A stretch of DNA of 64,000 nucleotides from Tamlana crocina (lineage in GTDB: Bacteria > Bacteroidota > Bacteroidia > Flavobacteriales > Flavobacteriaceae): positions 2,056,001 to 2,120,000 of the forward strand of contig CP158972.1 in NCBI GenBank assembly GCA_040429635.1, read 5' to 3'. The number at the start of each line of letters is the position of its first letter. Positions within the stretch are counted from its first letter, which is position 1. The position numbers and the translations under genes are program-made. Below the pieces are notes generated by a model. The model ran no database searches. It worked only from the letters and a program-made list of their open reading frames with translations, and was not told the DNA's origin. This document shows positions 28,209-36,809 of this stretch, piece by piece.

Positions 28209-28716
28209 CTTCTACAGATTGGTTATCGGTTAAGGGTTGTCTGGAAAGCATCCAATTATCCTCGTCGGGTTCAATGGTTAGGGTAACGTTTTTAAAAACG
28301 GTTTTGTACCCGCAGGCACGGGAAACGAACACTTGCTCGCGGCTGTAATTGATGGTGATTACATCTGGATTACCCTCAATAAAATCATCACTACTATCTT
28401 CCTCCGTACCGTTATCATTAATTTCAGCTTCTTTAAAAAGAACAAATTGTGTGCTGTTGGCATCGGTTTTTAATGGGAGATATACCGTTGATGCACTTAC
28501 AAAGGCGTACCCTGGCAGGATGGATTCGTTATCTGTACCGGCTACTACCAAATCGAAAACATTTTTGGGATTATCGTTGTTATTAACGTCCAGAAAATCG
28601 ATGATTAAATGTGGTGTAGTAGGCGTACTGGCCGGACAAATATCATCACGCTCGCAACTTATCGAAAGCACTGCAATAAGTAATGCGGGGATGATTAAAA
28701 TTTTGAAATATTTCAT
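28174..28716 (-). CDS. DUF6452 family lipoprotein
   Basis: 180 residues with a lipoprotein signal peptide (MKYFKILIIPALLIAVLSISC, lipobox Cys21) followed by ERDDICPASTPTTPHLIIDF, typical of DUF6452. The middle contains YLPLKTDANSTQFVLFKE and YSREQVFVSRACGYKTVFKN, suggesting a beta-rich periplasmic domain with two Cys. The stop lies 35 bases inside the DUF6048 gene. The start is 15 bases after the rlmD stop, so the three genes form one transcript. Role unknown. Confidence 0.75.
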   Translation of the reverse strand: MKYFKILIIPALLIAVLSISCERDDICPASTPTTPHLIIDFLDVNNNDNPKNVFDLVVAGTDNESILPGYAFVSASTVYLPLKTDANSTQFVLFKEAEINDNGTEEDSSDDFIEGNPDVITINYSREQVFVSRACGYKTVFKNVTLTIEPDEDNWMLSRQPLTDNQSVEDETTTHFNITH

Positions 28717-28731
28717 GTGTTATAAAATCAA

Positions 28732-30144
28732 TTATCGGCGTTCTAAAAGCACCACGTTTTCAACATGGAAGGTTTGCGGAAACATATCTACCGCTTGGGT
28801 TTTTACTACTTTGTAATGGGCATCCATTAACGCTAAATCGCGCGCTTGGGTGGCACTGTTGCAACTCACGTAAACTACACGTTTAGGAGCGATGTTCAAA
28901 ATTTGTTGCACAACATCTTTATGCATACCATCGCGTGGCGGATCGGTAATGATTACATCGGGTTTACCGTGTTTTTTGATAAATTCCGCATTGAAAACAT
29001 GTTTCATATCGCCCACAAAAAAGTCAACGTTATTTATGCCATTTAATTGTGCATTTTCTTTCGCTGCAGAAATGGCATCGGGAACGGCCTCAACACCAAT
29101 TACTTTTTTTGCTTTTTTGGCCACGAATTGTGCAATGGTGCCGGTGCCGGTGTACAAATCGTAAACCAATTCGTTTCCGGTTAAATTGGCAAAATTTCGT
29201 GTGATTTTATATAATTCGTAAGCTTGTTCGGAATTGGTTTGATAAAACGATTTGGCGTTGATTTTAAACTTCAAGCCTTCCATATCCTCAAAAATATGGT
29301 CTTCGCCTTTGTAGCAAATCACTTCTTGGTCGTAAATGGTGTCGTTGCCTTTTTCGTTGATGACGTAAAGTAGCGAAGTTACCTGCGGAAATTCTTCAGC
29401 AATAAAATCGAGCAACAGCTCCCGTTTAGCTTTATCCTCTTTAAAAAACTGGATGAGTATCATAACATCACCTGTTGTCGAGGTGCGAATCATCAAAGTA
29501 CGCAGTAAACCAGATTGGTTTCGGGTATTGAAAAATTCTAAGTCATTATCAATAGCAAACTGCTTTACGGCATTTCTAATCGCATTGGAAGGGTCCTCCT
29601 GTAAATGACACTTTTTTACATCTAAAATTTTATCCCACATACCGGGGATATGGAAGCCCAGCGCATTTTTATCGCCCAAATCTTCTCCCGACTGAATTTC
29701 ATCAAGCGTTAACCATCGACTATCGCTAAATGAAAATTCCATTTTATTCCTATAAAAATATTGTTTTTCAGAACCTAAAATAGGGGTGACTTCGGGTAAT
29801 TCAATATGGCCGATGCGTGTAAGGTTGTTGGTCACTTCCTTTTGCTTGTAAAACAATTGATGTTTGTAGGCCATGTGTTGCCACTTACAGCCTCCGCATG
29901 TACCAAAATGTTCGCAAACGGGTTCGGTACGCTTTTTCGATAGTTTATGGAAAACGGTCGCTTTTCCCTCGTAATAGGCTTTTCTCTTTTTAAAGGTTTG
30001 CACATCAACCACATCGCCCGGCACGGCATTGGGCAAAAACACCACTTTTCCGTCGGGTGCTTTAGCAATGGTTTTTCCTTTTGCTCCGGCATCAATCACT
30101 TCCAGATGCTCAAAAATTTGTTTTCTCGATTTTTTTCTTGGCAT
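28732..30144 (-). CDS. rlmD: 23S rRNA (uracil(1939)-C5)-methyltransferase
   Basis: 470 residues. N-terminal TRAM-like domain (~residues 8-65), then Cys residues CEHFGTCGGCKW plus a later Cys as 4Fe-4S ligands. SAM-binding YDLYTGTGTIAQF, VIITDPPRDG, and the catalytic-Cys motif VYVSCNSATQARDL near the C-terminus. It methylates U1939 of 23S rRNA. The ATG is only about five bases from the -7 element, so the mRNA may be nearly leaderless. Confidence 0.94.
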   Translation of the reverse strand: MPRKKSRKQIFEHLEVIDAGAKGKTIAKAPDGKVVFLPNAVPGDVVDVQTFKKRKAYYEGKATVFHKLSKKRTEPVCEHFGTCGGCKWQHMAYKHQLFYKQKEVTNNLTRIGHIELPEVTPILGSEKQYFYRNKMEFSFSDSRWLTLDEIQSGEDLGDKNALGFHIPGMWDKILDVKKCHLQEDPSNAIRNAVKQFAIDNDLEFFNTRNQSGLLRTLMIRTSTTGDVMILIQFFKEDKAKRELLLDFIAEEFPQVTSLLYVINEKGNDTIYDQEVICYKGEDHIFEDMEGLKFKINAKSFYQTNSEQAYELYKITRNFANLTGNELVYDLYTGTGTIAQFVAKKAKKVIGVEAVPDAISAAKENAQLNGINNVDFFVGDMKHVFNAEFIKKHGKPDVIITDPPRDGMHKDVVQQILNIAPKRVVYVSCNSATQARDLALMDAHYKVVKTQAVDMFPQTFHVENVVLLERR

Positions 30145-30148
30145 ACTG

Positions 30149-30156
30149 CAAAAGTA
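30149..30156 (-). promoter_or_regulatory. -7 element for rlmD
   Basis: TACTTTTG on the minus strand (TAnnTTTG), ending 4 bases upstream of the rlmD ATG (30142-30144). Confidence 0.5.
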
Positions 30157-30389
30157 ATGAAAGGATTTGCTATTTGCGATTAACGAATCATGATTTTTTT
30201 AAACGCTTTTGTACGGCAAAAACAACAGCTTGGGCCACAAAATATTTTACAAAGCAAGTAATATTTATTAATTTGCAACCTCTAAAGGATGATTTCTCTC
30301 CCACGCTGCTTTTTCGTCCCGCTCGGGATTCCGAAAGAATAAAGGTATAGAAGGAATGGTTATTTTTTTCAATATTAAATTTTATTAAA

Positions 30390-31634
30390 ATGGCTGTTTT
30401 AGACCAATTGACTTCGCAACAGGCGATAGATTTAGAAAACAAATATGGCGCACACAATTACCACCCATTGCCCGTGGTATTGGCCAAAGGTAAAGGTGTT
30501 CATGTTTGGGATGTTGAGGGCAAAAAATATTATGATTTTTTATCGGCGTATTCGGCCGTTAACCAAGGGCACTGCCACCCCAAAATTGTAAATGCGATGG
30601 TAGAGCAAGCGCAAACCTTAACCTTAACCTCGCGTGCGTTTTACAACGATATGCTGGGGAAGTTTGAAAAGTTTGCTTGCGAGTTTTTAGGCTTCGATAA
30701 ACTATTGCCAATGAATACCGGTGCCGAAGCTGTGGAAACGGCTTTGAAAATCTGTAGAAAATGGGCTTACGAAGTAAAGGGCATTGACGAAAATGAAGCC
30801 GAAATAGTGGTTTGTGAAAATAATTTCCACGGACGAACCACCACGATTATTTCATTTTCAAACGACCCAGTGGCACGAAAAAACTTTGGGCCATACACTA
30901 AAGGTTTTATAAAAATTGAATACGATAATTTAGATGCTTTGGAAAGCACGTTGAAAGAAAACCCAAATGTTGCGGGATTTTTAGTGGAACCCATTCAAGG
31001 GGAAGCCGGGGTTTATGTGCCCAGTGAAGGCTATCTTTCAAAAGCTAAAGCCCTTTGCGAAAAATACAACGTATTGTTTATTGCCGATGAAGTACAAACC
31101 GGCATAGCCCGTACAGGGAAATTATTAGCGGTAAACCACGAAAACGTAATGCCCGATGTTTTAATCCTCGGGAAAGCTATAAGTGGTGGAGTATATCCTG
31201 TATCAGCGGTTTTGGCCAACGATGATATAATGGGAGTTATCAAACCCGGAAACCATGGCAGTACGTTTGGCGGAAATCCTGTGGCAGCTGCGGTGGCCAT
31301 GGCGGCTTTGGAAGTAATTCGAGATGAGGATTTAGCTGAAAACGCCCATGTTTTGGGGGAATTGTTCAGAAGTGAAATGAACAAATACATTCAAACCAGC
31401 AATATTGTTAATTTGGTTCGTGGCAAAGGATTGCTCAATGCTATCGTTATCAATGATGATGAAGATAGCGATACCGCTTGGAACATTTGTTTGGCACTCA
31501 GGGACAATGGTTTGCTGGCCAAACCAACGCATGGAAACATTATTCGTTTTGCACCACCATTGGTGATGACAGAAGCACAGATTTTGGATTGTGTGGGTAT
31601 CATCACGGAAACTCTCAAGGCTTTTGAAAATTAA
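30390..31634 (+). CDS. rocD: Ornithine--oxo-acid transaminase
   Basis: 414 residues of the class III PLP-dependent aminotransferases. [26 protein letters not shown] at the start, [49 protein letters not shown] and the Schiff-base Lys in [16 protein letters not shown] all match ornithine aminotransferase, which makes glutamate semialdehyde from ornithine and links arginine to proline and glutamate. It has its own terminator and no arg genes beside it. A GC-rich patch at about 30311-30340 precedes it, without an identifiable regulatory fold. Confidence 0.95.
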   Translation: MAVLDQLTSQQAIDLENKYGAHNYHPLPVVLAKGKGVHVWDVEGKKYYDFLSAYSAVNQGHCHPKIVNAMVEQAQTLTLTSRAFYNDMLGKFEKFACEFLGFDKLLPMNTGAEAVETALKICRKWAYEVKGIDENEAEIVVCENNFHGRTTTIISFSNDPVARKNFGPYTKGFIKIEYDNLDALESTLKENPNVAGFLVEPIQGEAGVYVPSEGYLSKAKALCEKYNVLFIADEVQTGIARTGKLLAVNHENVMPDVLILGKAISGGVYPVSAVLANDDIMGVIKPGNHGSTFGGNPVAAAVAMAALEVIRDEDLAENAHVLGELFRSEMNKYIQTSNIVNLVRGKGLLNAIVINDDEDSDTAWNICLALRDNGLLAKPTHGNIIRFAPPLVMTEAQILDCVGIITETLKAFEN

Positions 31635-31664
31635 AACAAAAAATTAAAGATTGCATAATTAACC

Positions 31665-31692
31665 AAGCGTATCATTTTGATGCGCTTTTTTT
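31665..31692 (+). terminator. Intrinsic terminator of rocD
   Basis: Stem AAGCGTATCA (31665-31674) with TGATGCGCTT (31678-31687; one G-U pair), three-base loop, followed by TTTTTTATAA. Confidence 0.8.
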
Positions 31693-31750
31693 ATAAACCT
31701 TTTAAAACAACAGCCAAACCAAGTTTAGAATGTTAGTTTGTTCGCTTTTT

Positions 31751-31758
31751 TACATTTG
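31751..31758 (+). promoter_or_regulatory. -7 element before the amidohydrolase remnant
   Basis: TACATTTG, exact TAnnTTTG match, 13 bases before the ATG at 31772. It suggests the truncated gene once had its own promoter. Confidence 0.4.
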
Positions 31759-31771
31759 GAAAAATTAAGAC

Positions 31772-31852
31772 ATGATAATTGATTTCCATCAACATTTTAG
31801 GAAATACGATGTTATAAGCCACAGTAGGATAGATGACGATATGCCGCAATAA
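31772..31852 (+). pseudogene. 5' remnant of an amidohydrolase (L-fuconolactonase/rhamnonolactonase-like) gene
   Basis: The short frame reads MIIDFHQHFRKYDVISHSR and then IDDDMPQ-stop. Amidohydrolase-2 lactonases of 6-deoxysugar pathways start with the pattern MIIDxHQHFWxYDxxxHxWIDDxM; the remnant keeps the metal-binding HxH and nearly every other fixed position. Both conserved Trp are Arg, each explained by a single TGG-to-AGG change. It stops after 26 codons, and the next 10 bases run into the 3' end of a convergent membrane-protein gene, so the other ~250 residues are gone. The location beside oxidative L-fucose/rhamnose genes fits a lost lactonase. A functional 26-residue peptide is the less likely alternative. 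Confidence 0.65.
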
Positions 31853-31861
31853 ACAAGTATT

Positions 31862-32578
31862 TCATGCCTCGCGCTTCACCACACGTTTGGTAATGGTTTT
31901 GATATCTTCAAAAGCTTCACCTTTTAACAGCCAAGAAATACCGAAAGGGATAATGGCAGTGGTTTCAAAAACATAAACATAGTGGTCTTTTAGTGGAATT
32001 GGAATATTTGTAAATTTTTCGAGAACTACGAAAATGATAATCAGCGCTACTGAAATAAACACCAAATTTCCACACCATTTGTAGATTGTGTTGTTAGGGT
32101 CGTTTTCGTCTCTAATAAACTTAAAACGCGACATCCAGCCCATACAAAGAATAAAAACGCCCGAAGCTATAAAATGAATGGCATTTAAAGTGGTTGAGTG
32201 GTGCCCGAATAATGGGAGCGGGATGTTTTCAAAATTCGAACAAAGAAAATCGATAGTGGCACTCGAACTATTTTTGCAGGATGTTGGGATGAAAACTACT
32301 AGCAATGCAGCAAAACCACCTATGTTGGTCAAAACATCATCACTTATTTTTTCTGAAGTTTTATCGAATACATAGCCACGATATGAAATTAAAAATAGCC
32401 CAAAAGTAGCGAGAATGATTATCAGTATTTGCGACGTTAGCCTATCGTAGTAATAATGGCTTATTGAGGCTAAAAACTCTCCCTTAATAATGGGCAAAAC
32501 AATGGGCAATAACAAACCCAATGTGCCGATAAGTTTTCGGATTCTATAATCGGATGACAATAGGGGTTTGTCTTGCAT
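31862..32578 (-). CDS. Multi-pass membrane protein of unknown function
   Basis: 238 residues with about six predicted membrane segments, for example LIGTLGLLLPIVLPII (~15-30), ILIIILATFGLFLISY, IGGFAALLVVFIP, IHFIASGVFILCMGWM and LVFISVALIIIFVVLE, with a basic tail KTITKRVVKREA. A conserved-looking SISHYYYDRLTSQ follows the first span. I recognise no named family; no transport or catalytic motif is visible. It sits between the amidohydrolase remnant and the lldD-like operon and is the only gene there without an evident link to sugar breakdown. Confidence 0.7.
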   Translation of the reverse strand: MQDKPLLSSDYRIRKLIGTLGLLLPIVLPIIKGEFLASISHYYYDRLTSQILIIILATFGLFLISYRGYVFDKTSEKISDDVLTNIGGFAALLVVFIPTSCKNSSSATIDFLCSNFENIPLPLFGHHSTTLNAIHFIASGVFILCMGWMSRFKFIRDENDPNNTIYKWCGNLVFISVALIIIFVVLEKFTNIPIPLKDHYVYVFETTAIIPFGISWLLKGEAFEDIKTITKRVVKREA

Positions 32579-32686
32579 GTCTCTGACTTTTGGTTGCTTT
32601 TACAATATAGCGAAAACTGACGGCGATTTTCAAAAAAAGATTTTGCCCGACAGCGAATATATCGGGCCAACAAATGCCTTTATAGC

Positions 32687-32726
32687 AAAAAAAAACACCC
32701 GAAGAGCATTGGCTAAACGGGTGTTT
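32687..32726 (-). terminator. Terminator of the SDR-hydrolase-oxidase operon
   Basis: AAACACCCG (32693-32701) pairs with CGGGTGTTT (32718-32726). On the minus strand the stem is followed by nine T residues. It lies 30 bases after the FMN oxidase stop. Confidence 0.9.
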
Positions 32727-32755
32727 AGAATTTTGGAGTATAAATTTGAAATGGT

Positions 32756-33907
32756 TTATTTCACTAAAAAATTAGGGAAATCGGCTGTGGTCTCACAGCA
32801 TAATTGGTCCATAACCTGTTTTAATTCTGTTTTCAAAAGGGAAATAGTGTGGTCACCTCCTTTTTTACCCAAGGCTGAAACACCGTACATAAACGAACGT
32901 CCCAAGAAGCTAAACTTGGCACCACTAGCCATAGTTCTGGCAATATCTGGGCCAGAGCGCAGGCCGCTGTCCATCATAATTTCTATTTGATTGCCATATT
33001 TTTCAGCAATAGTCGATAATGGTTTTATGGTCGATTCACCAGCATCCAATTGTCTACCTCCGTGGTTTGAAACTATAATACCGTCTAAACCAAGTTTTAT
33101 GGCCTGCTCAGTGTCGTATTCTGAAGCTACCCCTTTAATAACCAACTTGCCTTTCCACATATCTCTGATTGGTTTTATTTTTTCCTCGTTTAAGCGACCG
33201 TTAAAGGTTTGGTCCATAAACTTGCCCAGTTGTTTTAAATCCAAGCCTTTAGGCATATAAGGTTTTAAACTTTCAAAGTTGGGCTGGCCGTGTTTTAAGG
33301 TTTCAAATGCCCAATGTGGCTTTCCTAAAATCTGTAAAATATTTTTAACAGACATTTTTGGAGGCATGGCCAAACCGTTTCTAATATCGCGTGGTCTAAA
33401 GCCAAAAGTAGGTACGTCGCAAAGAATGACCAAAACAGGACATTCGGCGGCGGCGGCACGATTTATGATATCGTCTCTAAGTTTGTCTTCTGCTGGGTGA
33501 TAAAGTTGAAACCAAGATTTTCCTTCGGTAAGTTCACTGGCACGCTCAATACTTGTAGTGGTTACTGTACTTAGAATGAATGGGATATTATGTTCAAATG
33601 CCGATTTTGCCAATATTTCTGGGGCATTGGGCCACATTAAACCTTGAAGCCCAACAGGGGCAATACCAAAAGGTGCATCGTATTCTATTCCAAAAAGTTT
33701 GGTTTTTAAAGAAGACCCGGTATAATCCCTCAGGTATCTTGGTTTTAATTGTACATCTCTAATTTCCGATGTGTTTCGTATTAGGTTTACATCTTCATTA
33801 CACCCACCGTCCAAATATTCAAAAGCGAATTTAGGAATCTTCTTTTGGGCTCTCGTCCTTAAATCGTCGATTGAAGGGTAACGGGTATCAAATTTAATTT
33901 CTGCCAT
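32756..33907 (-). CDS. FMN-dependent alpha-hydroxy-acid oxidase/dehydrogenase (L-lactate dehydrogenase-like)
   Basis: 383 residues of the LldD/glycolate-oxidase TIM-barrel family. APVGLQGLMWPNAPEILAKSA, WFQLYHPAED, the FMN/phosphate-contacting LVIKGVASEYDTEQAI, catalytic His and Arg in VSNHGGRQLD, and MDSGLRSGPDIA. It oxidises a 2-hydroxy acid, most plausibly L-lactate, to the 2-oxo acid. It ends the operon SDR - FAH-hydrolase - oxidase with a 4-base gap to the hydrolase. In the oxidative L-fucose/rhamnose pathway that hydrolase yields pyruvate and L-lactate, so oxidation of lactate to pyruvate is the inferred job. Confidence 0.9.
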   Translation of the reverse strand: MAEIKFDTRYPSIDDLRTRAQKKIPKFAFEYLDGGCNEDVNLIRNTSEIRDVQLKPRYLRDYTGSSLKTKLFGIEYDAPFGIAPVGLQGLMWPNAPEILAKSAFEHNIPFILSTVTTTSIERASELTEGKSWFQLYHPAEDKLRDDIINRAAAAECPVLVILCDVPTFGFRPRDIRNGLAMPPKMSVKNILQILGKPHWAFETLKHGQPNFESLKPYMPKGLDLKQLGKFMDQTFNGRLNEEKIKPIRDMWKGKLVIKGVASEYDTEQAIKLGLDGIIVSNHGGRQLDAGESTIKPLSTIAEKYGNQIEIMMDSGLRSGPDIARTMASGAKFSFLGRSFMYGVSALGKKGGDHTISLLKTELKQVMDQLCCETTADFPNFLVK

Positions 33908-33911
33908 TTTA

Positions 33912-34772
33912 TTATTGTTTTTTAAAAGGAATCACTTTTTGTTTTGAAGTACCCAAGCCTTCAATGCCTAACTCAACCACATCACCAGCTTTTAAATACA
34001 CGGGAGGGTTTAGACCTAAACCAACTCCAAACGGCGTTCCTGTTGAAATGATATCGCCAGGCAATAGTGTCATAAATTGACTGATGTGGCTGATGGATTG
34101 CTGAACGTTGAAAATAAAATCGGAAGTAGAGCTATTTTGCATGACTTCACCATTTAATTTCAACCATAAATTAAGATTGTTTGGGTCTTCAATTTCATCG
34201 GTTGTTGCAATAAAAGGACCAATGGGGGCGAAGGTATCACAACCTTTTCCTTTACACCATTGACCGGAACGCTCAATTTGAAAAGCACGTTCACTTACGT
34301 CGTTGTGAAGAACATAACCCGCAATATGGTTGAAAACATCTTCCTCTTCAACATACGATGCTTCTTTGCCAATAACGATAGCCAACTCCACCTCCCAGTC
34401 AGTTTTAGTACTGCCTTTTGGAAGCATAATATTGTCGTTGGGTCCAACTATAGCGGTGGTCGATTTAAAGAACAGCACAGGCTCTTTTGGTACTTCCATT
34501 CCGGCTTCGGCGGCGTGCTGTGCATAATTCAACCCGATACAAACCAGTTTTGACGGACGGGTCAGCGGTGCACCCAACCTTACATTATCGTCAATTTCCT
34601 GGCAACTGTCTTGGTTTGCCACCAACCAAGTTTTTAGTTTTTCAATACCGTTATTTCCGAAGAAATCTTCGTTATAGTCTGAGCCAAATGCCGAAACATC
34701 TATTTTTGTTCCGTTGGCCAATTGTACTCCTGGTTTTTCTGCACCTTCAGCACCAAATCGTATTAATTTCAT
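33912..34772 (-). CDS. Fumarylacetoacetate hydrolase family protein, probable 2,4-diketo-3-deoxy-L-fuconate/rhamnonate hydrolase
   Basis: 286 residues. The N-terminus MKLIRFGAEGAEKPGVQL and the FAH core KLVCIGLNYAQHAAEAG, metal ligands in DWEVELAIVIGKEA (ExE) and HNDVSERAFQIERSGQW, KGCDTFAPIGPF and STGTPFGVGLG are typical of this subgroup. The family cleaves C-C bonds of acylpyruvates. With an SDR upstream and a lactate oxidase downstream, the best fit is hydrolysis of 2,4-diketo-3-deoxy-L-fuconate or -rhamnonate to pyruvate and L-lactate. The function is inferred from context; the family is certain. Confidence 0.85.
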   Translation of the reverse strand: MKLIRFGAEGAEKPGVQLANGTKIDVSAFGSDYNEDFFGNNGIEKLKTWLVANQDSCQEIDDNVRLGAPLTRPSKLVCIGLNYAQHAAEAGMEVPKEPVLFFKSTTAIVGPNDNIMLPKGSTKTDWEVELAIVIGKEASYVEEEDVFNHIAGYVLHNDVSERAFQIERSGQWCKGKGCDTFAPIGPFIATTDEIEDPNNLNLWLKLNGEVMQNSSTSDFIFNVQQSISHISQFMTLLPGDIISTGTPFGVGLGLNPPVYLKAGDVVELGIEGLGTSKQKVIPFKKQ

Positions 34773-34796
34773 AATTGATGTCGTGTTATTTTTTGA

Positions 34797-35579
34797 TTAA
34801 TTTCCATTTAGGGTAACAAAACCACCATCAATGGCATAATTGGAACCTGTAATAAATCCGGCTTCGTCCGAACATAAAAACAGCACCAAATCGGCAATTT
34901 CCTGGGTGCTTCCCATGCGTCCAATGGGTTGTGTTCTTGAAAGTTTCTCGAACATTTCTTCCTCTTTTCCGGGGTAGTTATTTTTTATAAAGCCGTCCAC
35001 AAACGGCGTATGTACACGCCCAGGAGCGATGCAGTTACAGCGGATGCCATCGTTTATATAATCTTTGGCAATGGAGTAGGTCATGGTCAATACCGCACCT
35101 TTGGTCATCGAATAGGCAAAACGGTCGTTCAAGCCAACGGTTGACGCAATGGAAGCCAAATTCAAAATTACCCCGTTTTGTTGTTTCTTCATAAATGGTA
35201 TAGCTGCTTTTATGCAGTTGTAAACGCCTTTAATGTTCACGTCGTAAAGACGGTCTAAATCGGCTTCTTCACAGGCTTCAATATTTCCCACGTGGGCAAT
35301 TCCGGCGTTGTTTATTAAAATATCAATAGTGTCGTTTTCGGCTATTTTATTGGTGATGTTGAGTACTTTTTGCTGATTGGCTACATTGCATTGATGAGCT
35401 TCTGCCTTTCCTCCAATTTTTTTAATTTTAAAAGCCACAAATTGTGCAGATTTAAAATCAAAATCCATAATATGGACTTTTGCGCCTTGATGGGCAAAGG
35501 TTACAGAAATGGCTTCGCCAATACCACTGCCACCACCAGTAACAAGTACCGTTTTATTCTTTAAGCTGAATTTCGCCAT
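34797..35579 (-). CDS. SDR oxidoreductase, probable 2-keto-3-deoxy-L-fuconate (or -rhamnonate) 4-dehydrogenase
   Basis: 260-residue classical short-chain dehydrogenase: VTGGGSGIGEAIS (cofactor loop, ~12-24), DILINNAGIAHVGN (NNAG), the Ser in LNLASIAST and the active-site YSMTK (YxxxK). Asp in IMDFDF after the second strand suggests NAD preference. It is the first gene of the operon with the FAH hydrolase (24-base gap) and the FMN oxidase. That order matches oxidation of 2-keto-3-deoxy-L-fuconate before hydrolysis. Another sugar-acid substrate is possible. Confidence 0.82.
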   Translation of the reverse strand: MAKFSLKNKTVLVTGGGSGIGEAISVTFAHQGAKVHIMDFDFKSAQFVAFKIKKIGGKAEAHQCNVANQQKVLNITNKIAENDTIDILINNAGIAHVGNIEACEEADLDRLYDVNIKGVYNCIKAAIPFMKKQQNGVILNLASIASTVGLNDRFAYSMTKGAVLTMTYSIAKDYINDGIRCNCIAPGRVHTPFVDGFIKNNYPGKEEEMFEKLSRTQPIGRMGSTQEIADLVLFLCSDEAGFITGSNYAIDGGFVTLNGN

Positions 35580-35621
35580 AACTGTTTAATTTCGAATTTA
35601 TACCGCTTGATATAGTGCATA

Positions 35622-35629
35622 CAAAATTA
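35622..35629 (-). promoter_or_regulatory. -7 element for the SDR-hydrolase-oxidase operon
   Basis: TAATTTTG on the minus strand (TAnnTTTG), 42 bases before the SDR ATG. Confidence 0.45.
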
Positions 35630-35717
35630 CGTTGAATTTAAGCAACGATATTCTTAATATATGATTAGTTGTGATACTTTTTTTGCCTTGTTGTGTTTGC
35701 GGTATCATATTTGGCAA

Positions 35718-36599
35718 TTATTGTTGCGGTAGATTAGACCTTTTACGTTTTTCGACATATTCTGAAGGGGTACAGTTCATGCTGAGTTTAAATTGCCTGT
35801 TGAAGTTTGAAACATTGTTGAAACCAGATTCGTAGCAAACGCTTGAAATATTGAATTTATTCTCTTGAAGCAGTTTACAGGCATAACCGATACGGATTTC
35901 GGTAACATATTTTGAAAAGGTCTTGCGGTTCACTCTTTTGAAAAAGCGACTAAAGGCCGAAGGGTTCATATTGGCGATTTCAGCAGCCTTTTCGAGAGAA
36001 ATATCTTGGTTGAAATTTTTAAAAATATAGGCTTGCACGTTGTCTTGTGCATCACTCTTTGAAGCTTGAAACGAATTGACAAATCCTTGGCTGGACAAGC
36101 GCATGGTGCTTTTGTGTTTGGCCAATTTGTTCAATATATGTAGAAAAGCCATGGTTTTTTCAAAGCCTTCCAATTTCAGCATGTTATGAATTTCTGAAAT
36201 TACGTTTTTATCAATATTCAAAAACTTTAGTCCAAAACGGGCACGTTCAAATAATTCCAAAATATGGATCATTTCTGGCTTTTCGAAAAACTTGGGGCCG
36301 AGATAATCTTTTTTAAAGTGTATGGCAATGGCTTTGGCAGTTTGTTTTGAAGTTTGAAGGAAATAGTCTTCATCATTCTGCCACATGTGCGGTAGGTTTT
36401 CACCAATTAGCACAACGTCCCCAATACCAAATTTTTCAACGCTATCGCCAATAAAACAAGTACCCTCACTTTTTAAAACCACTACCAGTTCCAATTCTGG
36501 GTGATAATGCCAAATTTTTAAAAAGTAAGGGTACTCGTTAACCTTAGTTGCAAACGAAATGTTTCCCAGATTACTCCGATCTAAAAGGTGAAGTTTCAT
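35718..36599 (-). CDS. AraC family transcriptional regulator
   Basis: 293 residues. The N-terminal cupin-like sensor (~1-110) has YFLKIWHYHPELELVVVLKSEG and GDVVLIGENLPHMWQ. The C-terminal double helix-turn-helix (~190-288) has DISLEKAAEIANMNPSAFSRFFKRVNRKTFSKYV and ISSVCYESGFNNVSNFNRQFK. It lies between the oxidative operon and the permease/aldolase/kinase genes and is the likely sugar-responsive activator of the locus. It has a full consensus promoter of its own (36630-36661). Confidence 0.92.
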   Translation of the reverse strand: MKLHLLDRSNLGNISFATKVNEYPYFLKIWHYHPELELVVVLKSEGTCFIGDSVEKFGIGDVVLIGENLPHMWQNDEDYFLQTSKQTAKAIAIHFKKDYLGPKFFEKPEMIHILELFERARFGLKFLNIDKNVISEIHNMLKLEGFEKTMAFLHILNKLAKHKSTMRLSSQGFVNSFQASKSDAQDNVQAYIFKNFNQDISLEKAAEIANMNPSAFSRFFKRVNRKTFSKYVTEIRIGYACKLLQENKFNISSVCYESGFNNVSNFNRQFKLSMNCTPSEYVEKRKRSNLPQQ

Positions 36600-36629
36600 G
36601 TTTAAAAATACACTTCATGTTATTTAGCT

Positions 36630-36661
36630 CAAATATAGTTTATAATTAGTGTATAGGCAAA
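36630..36661 (-). promoter_or_regulatory. Consensus flavobacterial promoter of the AraC regulator
   Basis: On the minus strand: -33 TTTG (36661-36658), a 20-base spacer, and -7 TATATTTG (36637-36630). This is a full match to TTTG-N19/21-TAnnTTTG. The predicted start near 36626 leaves a leader of about 27 bases. Confidence 0.75.
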
Positions 36662-36753
36662 AATAGTACAAGATATAAGAAGTAACATTTAATACACCTC
36701 TATCATAGTTAAACGAAATGAGGTATTAACAACAGAGGGATAATTATAATAAC

Positions 36754-36790
36754 AAAAAAGCTTCCTCTATTAAAATTGGAAGCTTTTTTT
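36754..36790 (-). terminator. Terminator after the NCS1 permease
   Basis: AAAAAAGCTTCC (36754-36765) pairs with GGAAGCTTTTTT (36778-36789), 12-base loop. On the minus strand it lies 20 bases after the permease stop and before the araC promoter. Confidence 0.85.
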
Positions 36791-36809
36791 GAAAAGTTAG
36801 AGCTTAACG

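Noticed and set aside
30300-30345. GC-rich patch upstream of rocD considered as a riboswitch
   Set aside because: Only a four-base CCCG/CGGG hairpin is visible, with no known riboswitch core.
32579-32680. Possible 3' remainder of the truncated lactonase gene on the far side of the membrane-protein gene
   Set aside because: Translations of this stretch show no resemblance to an amidohydrolase C-terminus; it contains only a CCCGA/TCGGG hairpin.
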